A stretch of DNA of 35,000 nt from Paulinella micropora (Eukaryota > Cercozoa > Imbricatea > Euglyphida > Paulinellidae). Shown here one piece after another: positions 10,160 through 19,364 of the stretch (positions are counted from its first letter, which is position 1; each line of letters begins with the position of its first letter). The position numbers were made by a program, and so were the translations under genes. Under the pieces are notes generated by a model, which had not been told where the DNA came from, did no database searches, and saw only the letters and a program-made list of their open reading frames with translations. The stretch lies in contig WBZZ01006608.1 of NCBI GenBank assembly GCA_019918135.1, forward strand, positions 1 through 35,000, read 5' to 3'.

Positions 10160-11872
10160 CTATGCTCCCCTTGATCGTACCGGTTCCACCGATACAGTGT
10201 GGGACCATGGAAATGGGACTACGTGGTTCATAATCTGCTGAGACACACTCTGTCCCCCATGTCCCAGGTAGAGTCCTGATAGGTGGCCCATGAAACCATA
10301 TGGCCGTTCGTGCGAGTATGATATGTAATGCCTGAAAAGCAGGGTATCGGATATCGGGTCTTCCTGGTCCAACCCAAAAGCCAGAATTGAGGCCAATTGA
10401 GCTCTGGATCGTCCCCAAACCGGCGGATGGTGGAACATCGTCAGTGGGGTCCGATTCATAGCCATGGCCGGCAATACCAACTTGAGAGGGAGACCGTTCA
10501 GCAACCTACTGATATGTTGCGAGGTACGGTTCGTTTCGACGTACTGGATGTTGCAGCGGTGAGTTACCGCAGGGTTTTTGACAAAGCGATCGTGATGCGC
10601 ATCTACTTCGGTGCGTTTCTCGATGCACATCCAATCATCCTGGGGGTTGGTTTGTATGGGGGCTGGTGCTTGCAAGCAAGGAACGAAAACGATGCATTCC
10701 GACAGGAGGACATCCTCGGGCTGGGAAAGGCCCGGGTCACGCTCCTGATGACAGGCGTTCATGGTTTTCATAGTGACACCTACAAAGGCCTGAACGACTT
10801 GACAGTCGATGTAACCTGTGCCAATATAAGGCGCGATATATCCCTTGTTGTCGAGGAATATACGGTCTCTTTGGTTTACTTGTGCCATGATTTCCGGCAA
10901 CTGGCGTAGGGAAATCCGGGCCCACGCCTTAGCCTGTTGGAGTCTAGGGTCTACGTATGCTACTGATCTAATCAGCTGGCTCGAGTATAAGCGTGTGGCT
11001 ACGTAACTATGTTGATGCATGTCCTCATATCTTGTCAATTGATGGAGCTGTGAGAAGCACCGATCTAGATGTATGTGGCCGCCATGAAGCGGGATTTCAT
11101 ACCCACCGTCCTCGCGGATCTCGAGTCGGTGTCGCACTATCGTATTATTGCCTGGATCGTCAGAAGACGGGTCCTCGTAGATCCCATGGACCCAGATGAG
11201 GTAAGGCAGGTAATAGTAGCAACGATGGTTGCATTTAATGTGCTGACCGAAATGGACGAGATCTTCCCAATGGGGGCGGAGGCGGACAATCGGGTTTTGA
11301 ATAATGAACAGTGACTTCCTGTCATTATAAACGTCCTTCAAAACCGCACCTCCTATTTGCGGGACAGCTGGTATGCTCCTGCCTTCACGGTGCATATCTC
11401 TCTCGAACTCGACGTGTGTGCGGGTAACCATGCGTGGTCCTACTGGGTGCATGATGTTTTTTCTTCGACCCGGGGTTGATAGACCCGCTCTCCGTGGAGT
11501 TATAAGTCTTCCCTGGTCGAGTTGTCTCATGCCAGTATCCGTTATAGCGCGGCCTCGGACCGCTATGAGCTGAAAGTTAGTCAAATTCAAATCTCCTTGT
11601 GGGAAGGTTCGAGCTGCGTTAGGGGAGATTGATCCATAGCGGCAGGACATGAGAGAAAATCCCAATGATCGCTGTGATCCCTGTGTCCAAAATTGTGGCA
11701 TTCCTGGTATAGGAGATTGCTGGGCTAAGGGTGGAAGTGATCGTGGCAAAGAGGACGATGAGGAATTAGCTTGCGATAGGGGTACAGGCGTAGCGGTTTG
11801 ACGCGACGGTGTCCCTGACGACGATGTCGCCGCCGGGGGCGTGCCATCTATCACTATAAGCTCCCTCTCCAA
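10160..11872 (-). CDS. Large unrecognised ORF inside the gypsy element (570 codons)
   Basis: I do not recognise this protein. The frame is open further upstream than 11872 (a TTG) for about 60 codons with no ATG noticed, so it is probably translated as part of a longer product. The first 100 residues are Ser/Thr/Pro-rich (ATSSSGTPSRQTATPVPL). The remainder is globular, His/Tyr/Arg-rich, with no membrane segment: NNTIVRHRLEIREDGG, GGHIHLDRCFSQLHQL, KAWARISLRQLPEIMAQ, GYIAPYIGTGYIDCQVVQAF. It runs the same way as the gypsy genes, downstream of protease and upstream of RT, where most gypsy elements have nothing. It could be an element-specific accessory protein, a divergent structural protein of a second element, or captured sequence. 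It is the longest uninterrupted unknown frame in the window. Confidence 0.6.
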   Translation of the reverse strand: MERELIVIDGTPPAATSSSGTPSRQTATPVPLSQANSSSSSLPRSLPPLAQQSPIPGMPQFWTQGSQRSLGFSLMSCRYGSISPNAARTFPQGDLNLTNFQLIAVRGRAITDTGMRQLDQGRLITPRRAGLSTPGRRKNIMHPVGPRMVTRTHVEFERDMHREGRSIPAVPQIGGAVLKDVYNDRKSLFIIQNPIVRLRPHWEDLVHFGQHIKCNHRCYYYLPYLIWVHGIYEDPSSDDPGNNTIVRHRLEIREDGGYEIPLHGGHIHLDRCFSQLHQLTRYEDMHQHSYVATRLYSSQLIRSVAYVDPRLQQAKAWARISLRQLPEIMAQVNQRDRIFLDNKGYIAPYIGTGYIDCQVVQAFVGVTMKTMNACHQERDPGLSQPEDVLLSECIVFVPCLQAPAPIQTNPQDDWMCIEKRTEVDAHHDRFVKNPAVTHRCNIQYVETNRTSQHISRLLNGLPLKLVLPAMAMNRTPLTMFHHPPVWGRSRAQLASILAFGLDQEDPISDTLLFRHYISYSHERPYGFMGHLSGLYLGHGGQSVSQQIMNHVVPFPWSHTVSVEPVRSRGA

Positions 11873-12027
11873 CTGAGTCGGTCTTGGAGGAGAAAGTAGT
11901 GCGCTAGGAGACGTGACGTTCGAGAGAGCGGGCGATGTAACGCTAGCACCTGGTTGTGCCTTGGCGACGGTGACGTGACGTTCGACAAAGCGGGCGAGTA
12001 AGCGGGAGTTGTCGGTGAGAAAGTAGG

Positions 12028-12384
12028 TTATATGGAAGACTCCCTGGGTCCTAATCGGCTAGGCGTATCGGCCGATCCGGGCTTGCGCGCCCACTCGCTA
12101 GGAGACGCGGTGGAGGGAGTGGGTGATGGTCCTCCGGGAGTCACGTGTGAGGCTTGCGTGGCCCGGTGATCTTGCCCCGAGCTCGAAGAACTCGAGCTTG
12201 AGCTTGAAGCGGTGGCTCCTTCAAGCAATTCAGCGACGTGGACAAGGGGCGTTCGTCTGCAGCCAGGTGCTTCCGCCGGGCGGCTCGGGAGGGCAACGCG
12301 GAGGGGGAGCACGAACAAAGAGACGTGGCCGAGGCCCTGCGCTGGTATGCACGGGCCGCGGCGCAGGGGCACGCGTACGCACAC
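12028..12384 (-). pseudogene. Ser/Pro/Thr-rich linker segment of the gypsy ORF
   Basis: The supported part is about 12215-12028: a Ser run, then HVTPGGPSPTPSTASPSE. It resembles the end of the downstream-of-protease linker at 16.5 kb (DVTPQGPPSPSETATP), and the DNA shares CTAGG-GACG and GAGTCAC blocks. A frame change near 12045 leads to FHITYFLTDNSRLLARFVER and then the 570-codon ORF. Imperfect repeats (ACGTGACGTTCGA, twice at 11.9-12.0 kb) occur here. Sequence upstream of about 12215 in this frame is antisense to the Sel1 gene and is not counted as real. Confidence 0.4.
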
Positions 12385-12694
12385 TTTAAGCTCGGACAGT
12401 GCTACGAGAGGGGCGCACCGTCCGCTGACCCCGTGAAGGCGCAGGAGTACTACGCGCGGGCGGCGGGGGGAGGACGTGGATGTCTGGCTGGACCTAGCGT
12501 CCGGTTACCAAGAGGGCAACGGGGTGGAGAGAAACGAGGTTGAGGCCCTGCGTCGGTACAGCAGGGCGGCCGAGCAAGGACACGCCGGCGCCAGACAGAG
12601 GTTGGCGCAACAGGCGTCCCAGGGGTTCAGCCCTAACAAGAAGCAGAAGTTGTCAGAATCTGCCAGCAACTCCGTTGTCCCGAGGGCCTCTTAA
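12209..12694 (+). pseudogene. Sel1-like-repeat protein gene, 5'-truncated and frameshifted
   Basis: Sel1-like repeats are alpha-helical TPR-related modules that act as protein-interaction scaffolds. About three repeats are readable: RCFRRAAREGNAEG; EALRWYARAAAQGHAYAHFKLGQCYERG; then AQEYYARAA; and, after a frame change, WLDLASGYQEGNGVERNEVEALRRYSRAAEQGHA. The C-terminal tail is Lys/Ser-rich (SPNKKQKLSESAS) and ends at TAA 12692-12694. The frame change falls at a six-G run (about 12468-12473), so it may be a sequencing error. The frame opens after a TGA near 12207 with no ATG, and gypsy linker sequence abuts it, so the 5' end appears cut off. An AATAAA overlaps the stop. Confidence 0.75.
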
Positions 12695-12698
12695 TAAA
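12693..12698 (+). terminator. AATAAA poly(A) signal of the Sel1-like gene
   Basis: AATAAA begins within the TAA stop codon of the Sel1-like frame, giving an extremely short 3' untranslated region. Confidence 0.55.
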
Positions 12699-12754
12699 AT
12701 TACCTCTCGTAGACACAAACTACTGCAAAGGGCGATTTTATTCAATAACAAAGG

Positions 12755-13340
12755 TTAGTTTGGGGCCGCTCTTGGCTCGAGCCCCTGAGAGGACAATATC
12801 CAGCTTGGTTTATTTTTGGGCAGCTGAGGCAGAGCTATGTCTTGCACAAACCGTCGGCCACTCACGGTCCCGGCTTCTGCACTACGAACGGCTCGGCAGT
12901 CTTCAAACGCGCCAGCCAGAGTTGGACCGCGGGCGAGGCTGGTGGTGCAGCTTAGTCGAGCCGCCGGCGCTGGTGCCCGTTGCGACTGTCCGCCTCGGCT
13001 AGCCGGCGCTTCTTGCGCAAGTTTTTGCGCGCGTGAGTGGTACAAAGCCTGAAACGCAGGCGGCGCGAGTCGGCCACGCGGCCACGACTGCGGCGCACGA
13101 AGCACTTTTCGCACGCGGGCTGCCAGTTCCCCCCCGACTGTAGTGCGGCAGCACAGCCCGCCATCGCGCACGCACAGGCTCGCGTCACCGAGGGTCGCCA
13201 CTGCCTCGCGGCCGCCGTACCTGCTCACAAAGTGTCGCACGGCGCGGCTGCCCATGCTCGGCTAGCCGGCGCTTCAGACGACCTCCGCACTTGCTGCAAT
13301 ATTCACAGTTTCTCTGGTAGTGTTCAAGTACAGCTTCTCT
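12755..13340 (-). pseudogene. Possible Cys/Arg-rich coding region, unrecognised
   Basis: No family recognised. Two minus-strand frames contain related Cys/His clusters followed by Arg-Arg-Leu-Ala-Glu: NCEYCSKCGGRLKRRLAEHG near 13300 and CEKCFVRRSRG then CTTHARKNLRKKRRLAEAD near 13000. The shared DNA is an exact 19-bp direct repeat starting at about 12995 and about 13254. This suggests a duplicated zinc-binding motif in a frame-broken gene, ending near 12952. The 166-codon frame 13255-12755 also spans the region, but its composition looks like a shadow. Low confidence that any one frame is expressed. Confidence 0.3.
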
Positions 13341-13539
13341 GCTAACGTTTCTAGTTCTGTGTTGCTGTCCACGATTCTGTCTGCCCTGCGCCCTCGCGAC
13401 TCAACTGATCCGGGCCTCGTGTGAAAGTGGGCCGAACCTGCCCCGGGGGAGGGGGGAGGCAGAGAAATTACAAGTTGATTTTAATTTAAAAAAGCGTACC
13501 TGGGTGTTCGTGTGTTGCCACACGGGGCATATTACTAAC

Positions 13540-14011
13540 TTAGGACAGGCGATGCGGAGTGTCCCCGGCAGAATCGTAGACCACCCGCTCGTCGTTGTAC
13601 AGCAGCACGTTGTGTGTGAGCGGGCGGTCGTCCGTCGGCCAGGGGTCCAACAAATTATACACCCGCAGCGCTGCTAAGAGCCTCGCGCTTTTTTGTTGCG
13701 CGTATTACCTTTTGCAGCCTGCTCTGTGCCTGCATCAGCTGGAGGTAGCTTCGACGCAGTTGTCGCTGGTAGGACTTTTTCAGCTGTGCGCGCCGTTCGA
13801 CGCAGTGTTTATAAACTCTTTTTGGATGTACATCTCCATCCTTGATACTTATTGGCTGCTGTTGTAAATCCACTCTGCCGCCGATCAGAGCTGTAGACTG
13901 TCCACGTGACAAACTCAGGCACATAACAGCTATTGGTAAGAACCACAATAATGTAAAACAAAATGGCTCTATCCCGCGCAGGTCGAAACTCAGCACGGGG
14001 GTCGGCCACAT
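13540..14011 (-). pseudogene. Decayed tandem paralogue of the neighbouring membrane protein gene
   Basis: Two minus-strand frames combine into one paralogue. The first (14011-13655) has a hydrophobic segment (CFTLLWFLPIAVMCLSL) and a charged helical stretch (QRQLRRSYLQLMQAQSRLQK). The second (to TAA 13542-13540) reads LRVYNLLDPWPTDDRPLTHN, nearly identical to LRVYNSLDPWATDDRPLTQN in the gene at 14124-15821, with matching DNA around 13590-13670 and 14772-14850. The C-terminus then diverges (NDERVVYDSAGDTPHRLS) and lacks the four membrane spans of its neighbour. An ATTAAA follows about 60 bases after the stop. Most likely a truncated, frameshifted duplicate. Confidence 0.6.
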
Positions 14012-14123
14012 TTATTTTTTACGGCCGGCTACTCCACGAAGGAGCAAACCAAAGATTTTTATTAAGCTGTACAATTGTGTGAGCGGCCCCTCTTCTTTTT
14101 TGTGGTGCCGCTGTTCAGGCTTG

Positions 14124-15821
14124 TCATTTCTCTGCCATTGGGTGCGGTTCCAAAGCTCCAGCTTTCGCAGCAGCCTGGAGTAAAGGCACCCGAGGGTGCT
14201 GTGCCTCGGCGGGGTACGCCACTCCGGTACGGACGGGCCGTGGCTTTGAGAAGTGCACGATGTTCGGAACGGAGGGATTTCTTGTCTGGCAGCGCAACCG
14301 CTCTAGCTTAGTGTCGAAATCTTGTCCGAGCTGTAGGCTGCGGAATTCTAGCTGCCTCTTGCTGTGTGGTTCGCCGGGCGCGTCGCTCCAGTACTTAAAG
14401 GTATACGTAAAAACAGAAAAAGTTAGGGCAGTGGCGCCGAGCCACAAGTGCTGAGACCGCGTCCTGGCCGACAGCACGAAGAACAGCACCGCGAGACACA
14501 ACAGGGCCCCCGACACAGACCAGGCCAGCAACACGTGGCGCGCCGAACGGGCGCGTGCCGTAAGCCCCAGCGCCCCCAACACCGAAGCGCACACGAGGGG
14601 CAACAATTTCGGGTACTGGGGCGGGGGCCCCCAGTGCTTCGCAACCCACAGACCGACCGCCGCGAAGCAAGCCACCAACACCGCGTACGCGGTGCGTACG
14701 TGCCGGGACGACGACGGCGGCGGCCGGCTGAATAACCAGCCCCCGGTTCGGTGCTCTAGCTGCAACAAGAGGAGCAGCACGTTCTGTGTGAGCGGGCGGT
14801 CGTCCGTCGCCCAGGGGTCCAACGAGTTATACACGCGCAGCGCGTCGTCGGACGACCATTCCTGCGCGCGTATGAGGCTCAGCGCCAGGCTGGTGCAGCG
14901 ATCCCAGTCCCTGACTGGCTCACTAGACAGACCGGCCACCTCCACCAGCTGCAAGTACCTACTAAACGTGGCTCGGTCGTGCCCCACAGGCAGCTGGACC
15001 ACGTCACAGAACCCGCGCAGTGCATCGGGGGCCGCCGCCCACGCCACCTCCGCGGGCACCAGTACGTACGTCCCCTCGTCATCTCAGTCGCCAAAGACGC
15101 GCACCAGCTCTTCTGCCGTGTCTTCCGCCGGTGGCTCCGCGAGTTCCTTACACCAGCGCAGTCGGGATTTGTGCTGTGCCAAAAAACCCGAACCGCACAG
15201 GGCACAGCAGCACAGCAACAGCGCTGCTACCAGAAACCCCCAGTACTGTACGCCCCGGACTCGCACGAATTCGGAGCCCAGCAGCGCACAATCTGCAGAA
15301 TAGTGGTGCGTGGCGATGACTTCTCCCGGCCGTGGCAGATCCTCGTAGCGAGCGGTGATGATTGGCAGGCTACAACCTAGCGAATTTTGTAGTGAGTCAG
15401 CGGTGATCCAGCGGCCCTTGTACTGCGAACAAAGGACGTAGCCAGGCTGGCACACGTCCGCGGGAGGGTTTGCAGAGATCGGGGCTGGGTCCAGCAACGC
15501 GTCGACGGGCTGTGCCCTCAGGGTCACGGCGTACAAGGTTGGCGTAGCGTCTTCTTCGAGTAGGTGTACACACACAGAATCTGACCAGCTGCTGAGACTC
15601 CGCCGGCGGTGATGGGGGAAATAGTGGCTCACAGCCCCACACTTAAAGTTAGAATCCCGGGCGACGCTGACGTTGGTAACATTTTGGTACACGGACAAGT
15701 CCGCGATATCCAGGTCTCGCCACAGTTGGTAGACATTAGGCAGCAGGTAGCAGCTGTAGAGAAGGGCGGCGCCGACGAGCGCTACCGAGCCAAACCACTG
15801 GGGGCCGCTGCCACAGCACAT
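14124..15821 (-). pseudogene. Multi-pass membrane protein with one in-frame TGA (unknown family)
   Basis: One frame runs from ATG 15821 to 14124, about 565 codons, interrupted only by TGA at 15086-15084. The start is chosen because sequence further upstream in the frame translates a palindrome. Residues about 8-28 form a membrane segment (FGSVALVGAALLYSCYLLPN). A Cys-containing lumenal or extracellular domain follows, with N-glycosylation sequons (NVTNVS), then a second span (YWGFLVAALLLCCCALC). After the TGA comes a soluble segment (YLQLVEVAGLSSEPVRDWDR) and four spans, e.g. TAYAVLVACFAAVGLWV and LLAWSVSGALLCLAVLFFV. The downstream half has no ATG of its own near its beginning, so the TGA is more likely a nonsense mutation or error than a gene boundary. 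AATAAA lies about 65 bases beyond the final stop (minus strand, 14062-14057). GC-rich, unlike the neighbouring elements. Function unknown. Confidence 0.65.
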
Positions 15822-15928
15822 GTTGTAGGCCGCAGTCAGTTGGTGTGGGGGGGGGGGGAGGCTCGAGGAGAAAAGACAACTTAGAACAGAACAAAGGAAA
15901 AAAAAAAGATTGTCTTTGTCCCAACTAA

Positions 15929-15995
15929 GTTCGACTTGCTTGGCAAAAAGTAGGGGGGTGGCGCCGCCCCCTACCTTTTGCAAAGCAGGTCGAAC
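15929..15995. repeat. 67-bp near-perfect palindrome upstream of the membrane protein gene
   Basis: Arms of 36-37 bases run from GTTCGACTTGCTT to the centre GGCGCC and back to GCAGGTCGAAC, with about four mismatches or indels. It lies about 110 bases upstream of the ATG at 15821. It could be a promoter-proximal element, a cruciform-forming site or a small fold-back insertion. Confidence 0.85.
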
Positions 15996-16490
15996 CGGCC
16001 CCAAGCAGGAGTCTCAGTCAGTCGGAAAAGACAGGCGCGAGCGAATGCGCCGGGAAGAGAACAGAGAGAGGGAACGGGAGGGAAGAGGGGGAGGAAGACT
16101 GCCGTTTGCACTCAACTTCCCCCACTGGAAACTCACGGGAAAAAATAGCGCGTGAGATTCTCCCGGAAAATTACACTGGTTTTACGGTGAGACTGCCTTT
16201 TTCGGCTATACCAGTTCCTAAAAAATTCGAGTTCACGGCCTCTCAACCGCCGTGCTTGGCGCTTTCGACGAAGACCGCTGGTGGCGGCTAGTAACCGTAC
16301 GCACGGAGAGCCTGCTGGCGACCGTTGGTGCCGGGGGCTAATTTTGGCAACACGGCCCCCGACGGTGTCTTGTCAGTGCCATGGCTCGGCCACCGTGCAC
16401 AAGATTTTGCGGGAATATGAAAAATATGAAAAGAGGAAAATAAATTTTTTTTTGCCCGACAACCAAAGAAACAGACGGGCAAGGGGAATT
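15996..16490. other. Gene-free GC-mixed stretch at the right edge of the captured block
   Basis: About 500 bp with purine-rich and T-rich patches and no supportable gene. A small hairpin is formed by TTGCCCG and CGGGCAA (about 16454-16483). The junction with gypsy coding sequence falls at about 16490. Confidence 0.4.
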
Positions 16491-17203
16491 TCAAAGAGGC
16501 AGAGAAGGGCGGGCTGGCGTCGCCGTCTCACTAGGTGACGGTGGTCCCTGAGGAGTCACATCCTCCTCCTCGCGTATTGGGGGAAGATCCGTGATCGGAA
16601 AAGCCGAGACCGGTGTACGGTCCAGTCGTGCCACTGTGGTCCGAGATCGTGTCTGTCGCGGTGTGGGGGATGTACGGTCAGTACTGTCCTCCTGCTTCTC
16701 CTCCGTCTCGTCTGTCTTCTCTTCGCTTTCTTCTTTCTCTTCCTGTTCCTCTACATCATTACTCCCGTCAGTGGTGATCGCCACCAAAGGGAGGAGACTA
16801 AAAGGGCATTCCTTAAGGCCTTGCTTTTCGGCTTCCTGCTCGTTATCATACGAGGGGAGGTCCATCAGCGTGACCACTTGCAGGCAGGGACCATCTCTTA
16901 GGATTGTCCTGCTTCGCAAAACCTGATTGATAGTCCCGCTGGGCTGTCGGGGCGGGGTCAGGATCTCGAACTCGTCCAAGAGGATTTGTTCGTCCTCCGC
17001 CCGTGTCGGCACGGCCGGCCACTGTTGGCCAGCTGCCATACGGGTGAAAAGGGCATCCGTGGATATGTTGGTCTGCATGATGAGGGCAGTGCCAAGTAGA
17101 ATGTCCGTTCCCGGGGGAACATGCTGGGAGGTGTAGAGGTAAATCTCATCCCAGCCTCTTGTCGGGAGGACTTGGATGTAGAGACGTATGCCTCTGACCA
17201 TAG
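16491..17203 (-). pseudogene. C-terminal half of the gypsy protease plus acidic linker
   Basis: An aspartic protease (retropepsin) matures Gag-Pol. This part starts immediately beside the nested YR1 element and supplies the protease C-terminus: RGIRLYIQVLP, then GTDILLGTALIM, equivalent to the I-L-G-x-D-x-L block. The ATG at 17201 is therefore an internal Met, not a start. The rest is a linker: LLDEFEILTPPRQPSGTINQ, a strongly acidic stretch (VEEQEEKEESEEKTDETEEK), then Ser/Thr/Pro-rich sequence ending at the boundary with the gene-bearing block. The N-terminal half with the catalytic DTG lies at 24763-24544; collapsing the shared TAA makes the two halves continuous in frame. Confidence 0.8.
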
Positions 17204-17424
17204 TTAAAGTTTCCGTATCGTAGTTTCGAATTTAGAGAACAGAAAAGCTTTATTGGCCTAACCTTCCGAACTCGTCGGAGTAGTGTGGAGGAAAAGGGGC
17301 TAGGCTCAAATATTTCAGGACTCAAGTTTACAAAACACTAAAAGTTGACGGCTCTGATGTCCACTCGGAACACAGACAGCCGCACCTAAAAACTTGAGTA
17401 CTGAAACCGAACATTACAAATACC
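17204..17424 (-). repeat. YR1 split repeat A1 (3' end of the element)
   Basis: 221 bp, one mismatch by eye to A2 at 23725-23945. It starts with the TTA core beside gypsy protease sequence. A minus-strand AATAAA (17254-17249) lies about 45 bases before the element's 3' end and probably ends its transcript. Confidence 0.95.
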
Positions 17425-17438
17425 TCCAACATTTGAGC

Positions 17439-18434
17439 CTAGAGATTTGCCCCTCCCCCCATAGCTTTCTGTTCAGCAACCAGCTCGGCCATCCTTGCGC
17501 CCACGTAAAGACGAAAGCAAGACGAAGACCACCGACCCGCACGCATGATCGATGAATCCGAAGCACCGAGCGAGACGAGACGAGCTGCATCACCACGACG
17601 AAGCGAGATCCCGTTGAACCGACCACCAGTCGCGACTCCAGCCTTCTGCAGAAGCTCCCGAGCTGTGCTGACAAACGTGGCGCGATCGAGCGGGGAATTG
17701 TCAGAAAGACGGAAGTAAGGATAGTTCCCCGCCAAAGGGAGCTTGAAAGCATCGCGACTTGACTCGAAGATCTTCTTCCACGCGTGGGGACAGACGAGCG
17801 GGTTCTCTTGTTCTGCAAGGCCAACATCACAACCGCGGCGAAATGGGTCTTGCTTTGCGCCATCCAGGGTAACCATTATGAGACTCATGTCGTCAACAAG
17901 GCGCATTTGAATAAAGGAGTTGACAAGGAACCGGCACGTTGCGAGCGATCCAGAAGCTACTAACTCGCCTACACGAAAGAGTCCAAAGAAGCCCCAGACT
18001 GCCGCAGTGACGACCGTGGCCCAGAGATGACGAGTGGACTTGGAGATGTTGCGATCCTTGACTGCCCCTAGAGTATAGCTCGCCATAGCTTCTAACATCG
18101 GCAGCTCTAAGGTGAGACGGTTGTCGAGCTTGGTGCGCTTACTGCGCTTGATGCCTCGCCACGCTATCTCCACGAAGTGGTTGTCGGTGGGGTCATCTAG
18201 GCTCAACTGGAGGCAGAAGTCTCGGATTGCATACATATAAACCTTTCAGGTGGATACCGACATGAACCGGCTCAACCAAATAAGAAAGAGAACGAGGAGT
18301 ACAGGGTCGGGTTGCCACCAGACAGGACACCAGTGCTCCGTTGAGTAGGCGGAGCAGAAAGAACGCAACTTGCGGATGGCTGAGCTGTAGGCAGCACTGG
18401 TGCTATAAGAGACAGAGCAAGCCATGACTTCCAT
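17439..18434 (-). pseudogene. YR1 tyrosine recombinase, one in-frame TGA
   Basis: Integrates the element by site-specific recombination through a covalent Tyr-DNA intermediate. The core-binding domain is at the start (SYSTSAAYSSAIRKLRSFCS). A single TGA (18248-18246) then interrupts the frame, which continues to 17439. In the catalytic part (numbered from the Met at 18236), box I Arg is in GLFRVGELV; box II reads ISLRRG with Arg213; Trp236 is in AGRWSS and the nucleophile is Tyr244 in FRLYVG. The His usual before S-L-R in box II is replaced by Ile. The C-terminus stops 15 bases before repeat A1. Identification as a YR is secure; the activity of this copy is doubtful. Confidence 0.88.
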
Positions 18435-18629
18435 CGCAGAGGTGACGAGCCAAGGTACTTTCGTTACTGCTGAAGAGGTCGTAAAGAAGGCCCGGACGGG
18501 TTCGACTTGCGCCAGGTCTCGGTCGCTTGGGCCATCTGAGCACGGGCCAACAAATCGACAATGTGAATGCGTTTACGCGGCTCTTGAGATGCAGTGAGAG
18601 AAATTCCAAAAAGAGAAAGCTTGGAAGTC

Positions 18630-19364
18630 CAAGAGTCAATGAGACTCTTAATGTTTGTCCGAGGCGAGTAGCACGAGTTCAGACAGTGAGCAGCCGGGGC
18701 ACAACAATATGAAACTTGTTGTAACCCAGTGCGACCGCAAACTCAAAAGCTGCAACGTAAGCACTGAATAACTCACGCATCGGAGACGAGTCGACTAGAG
18801 ACTCAGAGCGAGAAGGGCTAACTCTTCAACGGACCAACAGCGAGAAACGAAAAGACCTTTGGAACGAAAGGGGGCCATGGCAATGGCACCCCTCCCCCAC
18901 TGCGAACCCTCCACCTCGCAAAAGTTCGGACCAAAGAGTGCACTTGGCGGGGTCGTCGACCCATATCATCGAGTCCTTGTCATAAAGTCCCATCTTAAGG
19001 AAGTCCGACAGCGGGAGACGGAAGCTGGAGTCAAGGAGAAGGCTGCGTGCCCACCTTGCAGCGTGGCAAGCTCTAGAACTAAAACGGCCACCTTGCTACG
19101 CGATGTCGACATGGTGTTGAAAGCTATACGCATGTTTCCAATCGCTGGTCGAAGAAAAAAGAGCATCTGGGAGACAAAGCACAAAAGGCCCAGGAGCCGC
19201 TCGAAAGACTTGACAGAGTAGAAGCCGCCACCAGCGATGGTGTCCAAGGCGTCCAGAACGATCTTGCGCTTGTCAGAGGGCAGCTCTACGAACCAAAAGC
19301 CCTTCCGAGTGTCCTTGTGCCAACCGAGGGCGCGAAGGACTGGCCAATAAATTCCTCGTGCCAC
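18630..19364 (-). pseudogene. YR1 RT thumb/connection and degenerate RNase H
   Basis: Continues RT in a shifted frame (19364-18966): LRALGWHKDTRKGFWFVELP, then the conserved segment SFERLLGLLCFVSQMLFFLR, typical of the region after the RT catalytic core. RNase H-like sequence follows in two further frames: MGLYDKDSMIWVDDPAKC and WSVEELALLALSL, then LVDSSPMRELFSAYVAAFEF. At least two frame changes and stops occur before the recombinase. Family placement by order; individual RNase H residues are not assigned with certainty. Confidence 0.65.

Noticed and set aside
15084..15086. TGA as a selenocysteine codon
   Set aside because: No selenoprotein family match and an Asp-TGA-Asp context without redox motif; no SECIS-like structure was recognised, though I could not fold the RNA.
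16500..16575. Large target duplication bounding the gene block, based on similarity to 12080-12155
   Set aside because: Similarity is patchy and could be shared Ser/Pro linker repeats; similar CTAGG-GACG units also occur at 11.9 kb.
16491..17201. Independent 236-residue gene starting at ATG 17201
   Set aside because: The ATG falls two bases from the YR1 border and the sequence is the C-terminal half of the gypsy protease.
18859..19221. 120-codon plus-strand ORF
   Set aside because: Antisense to the YR1 RT-connection and RNase H region; no recognisable motif.
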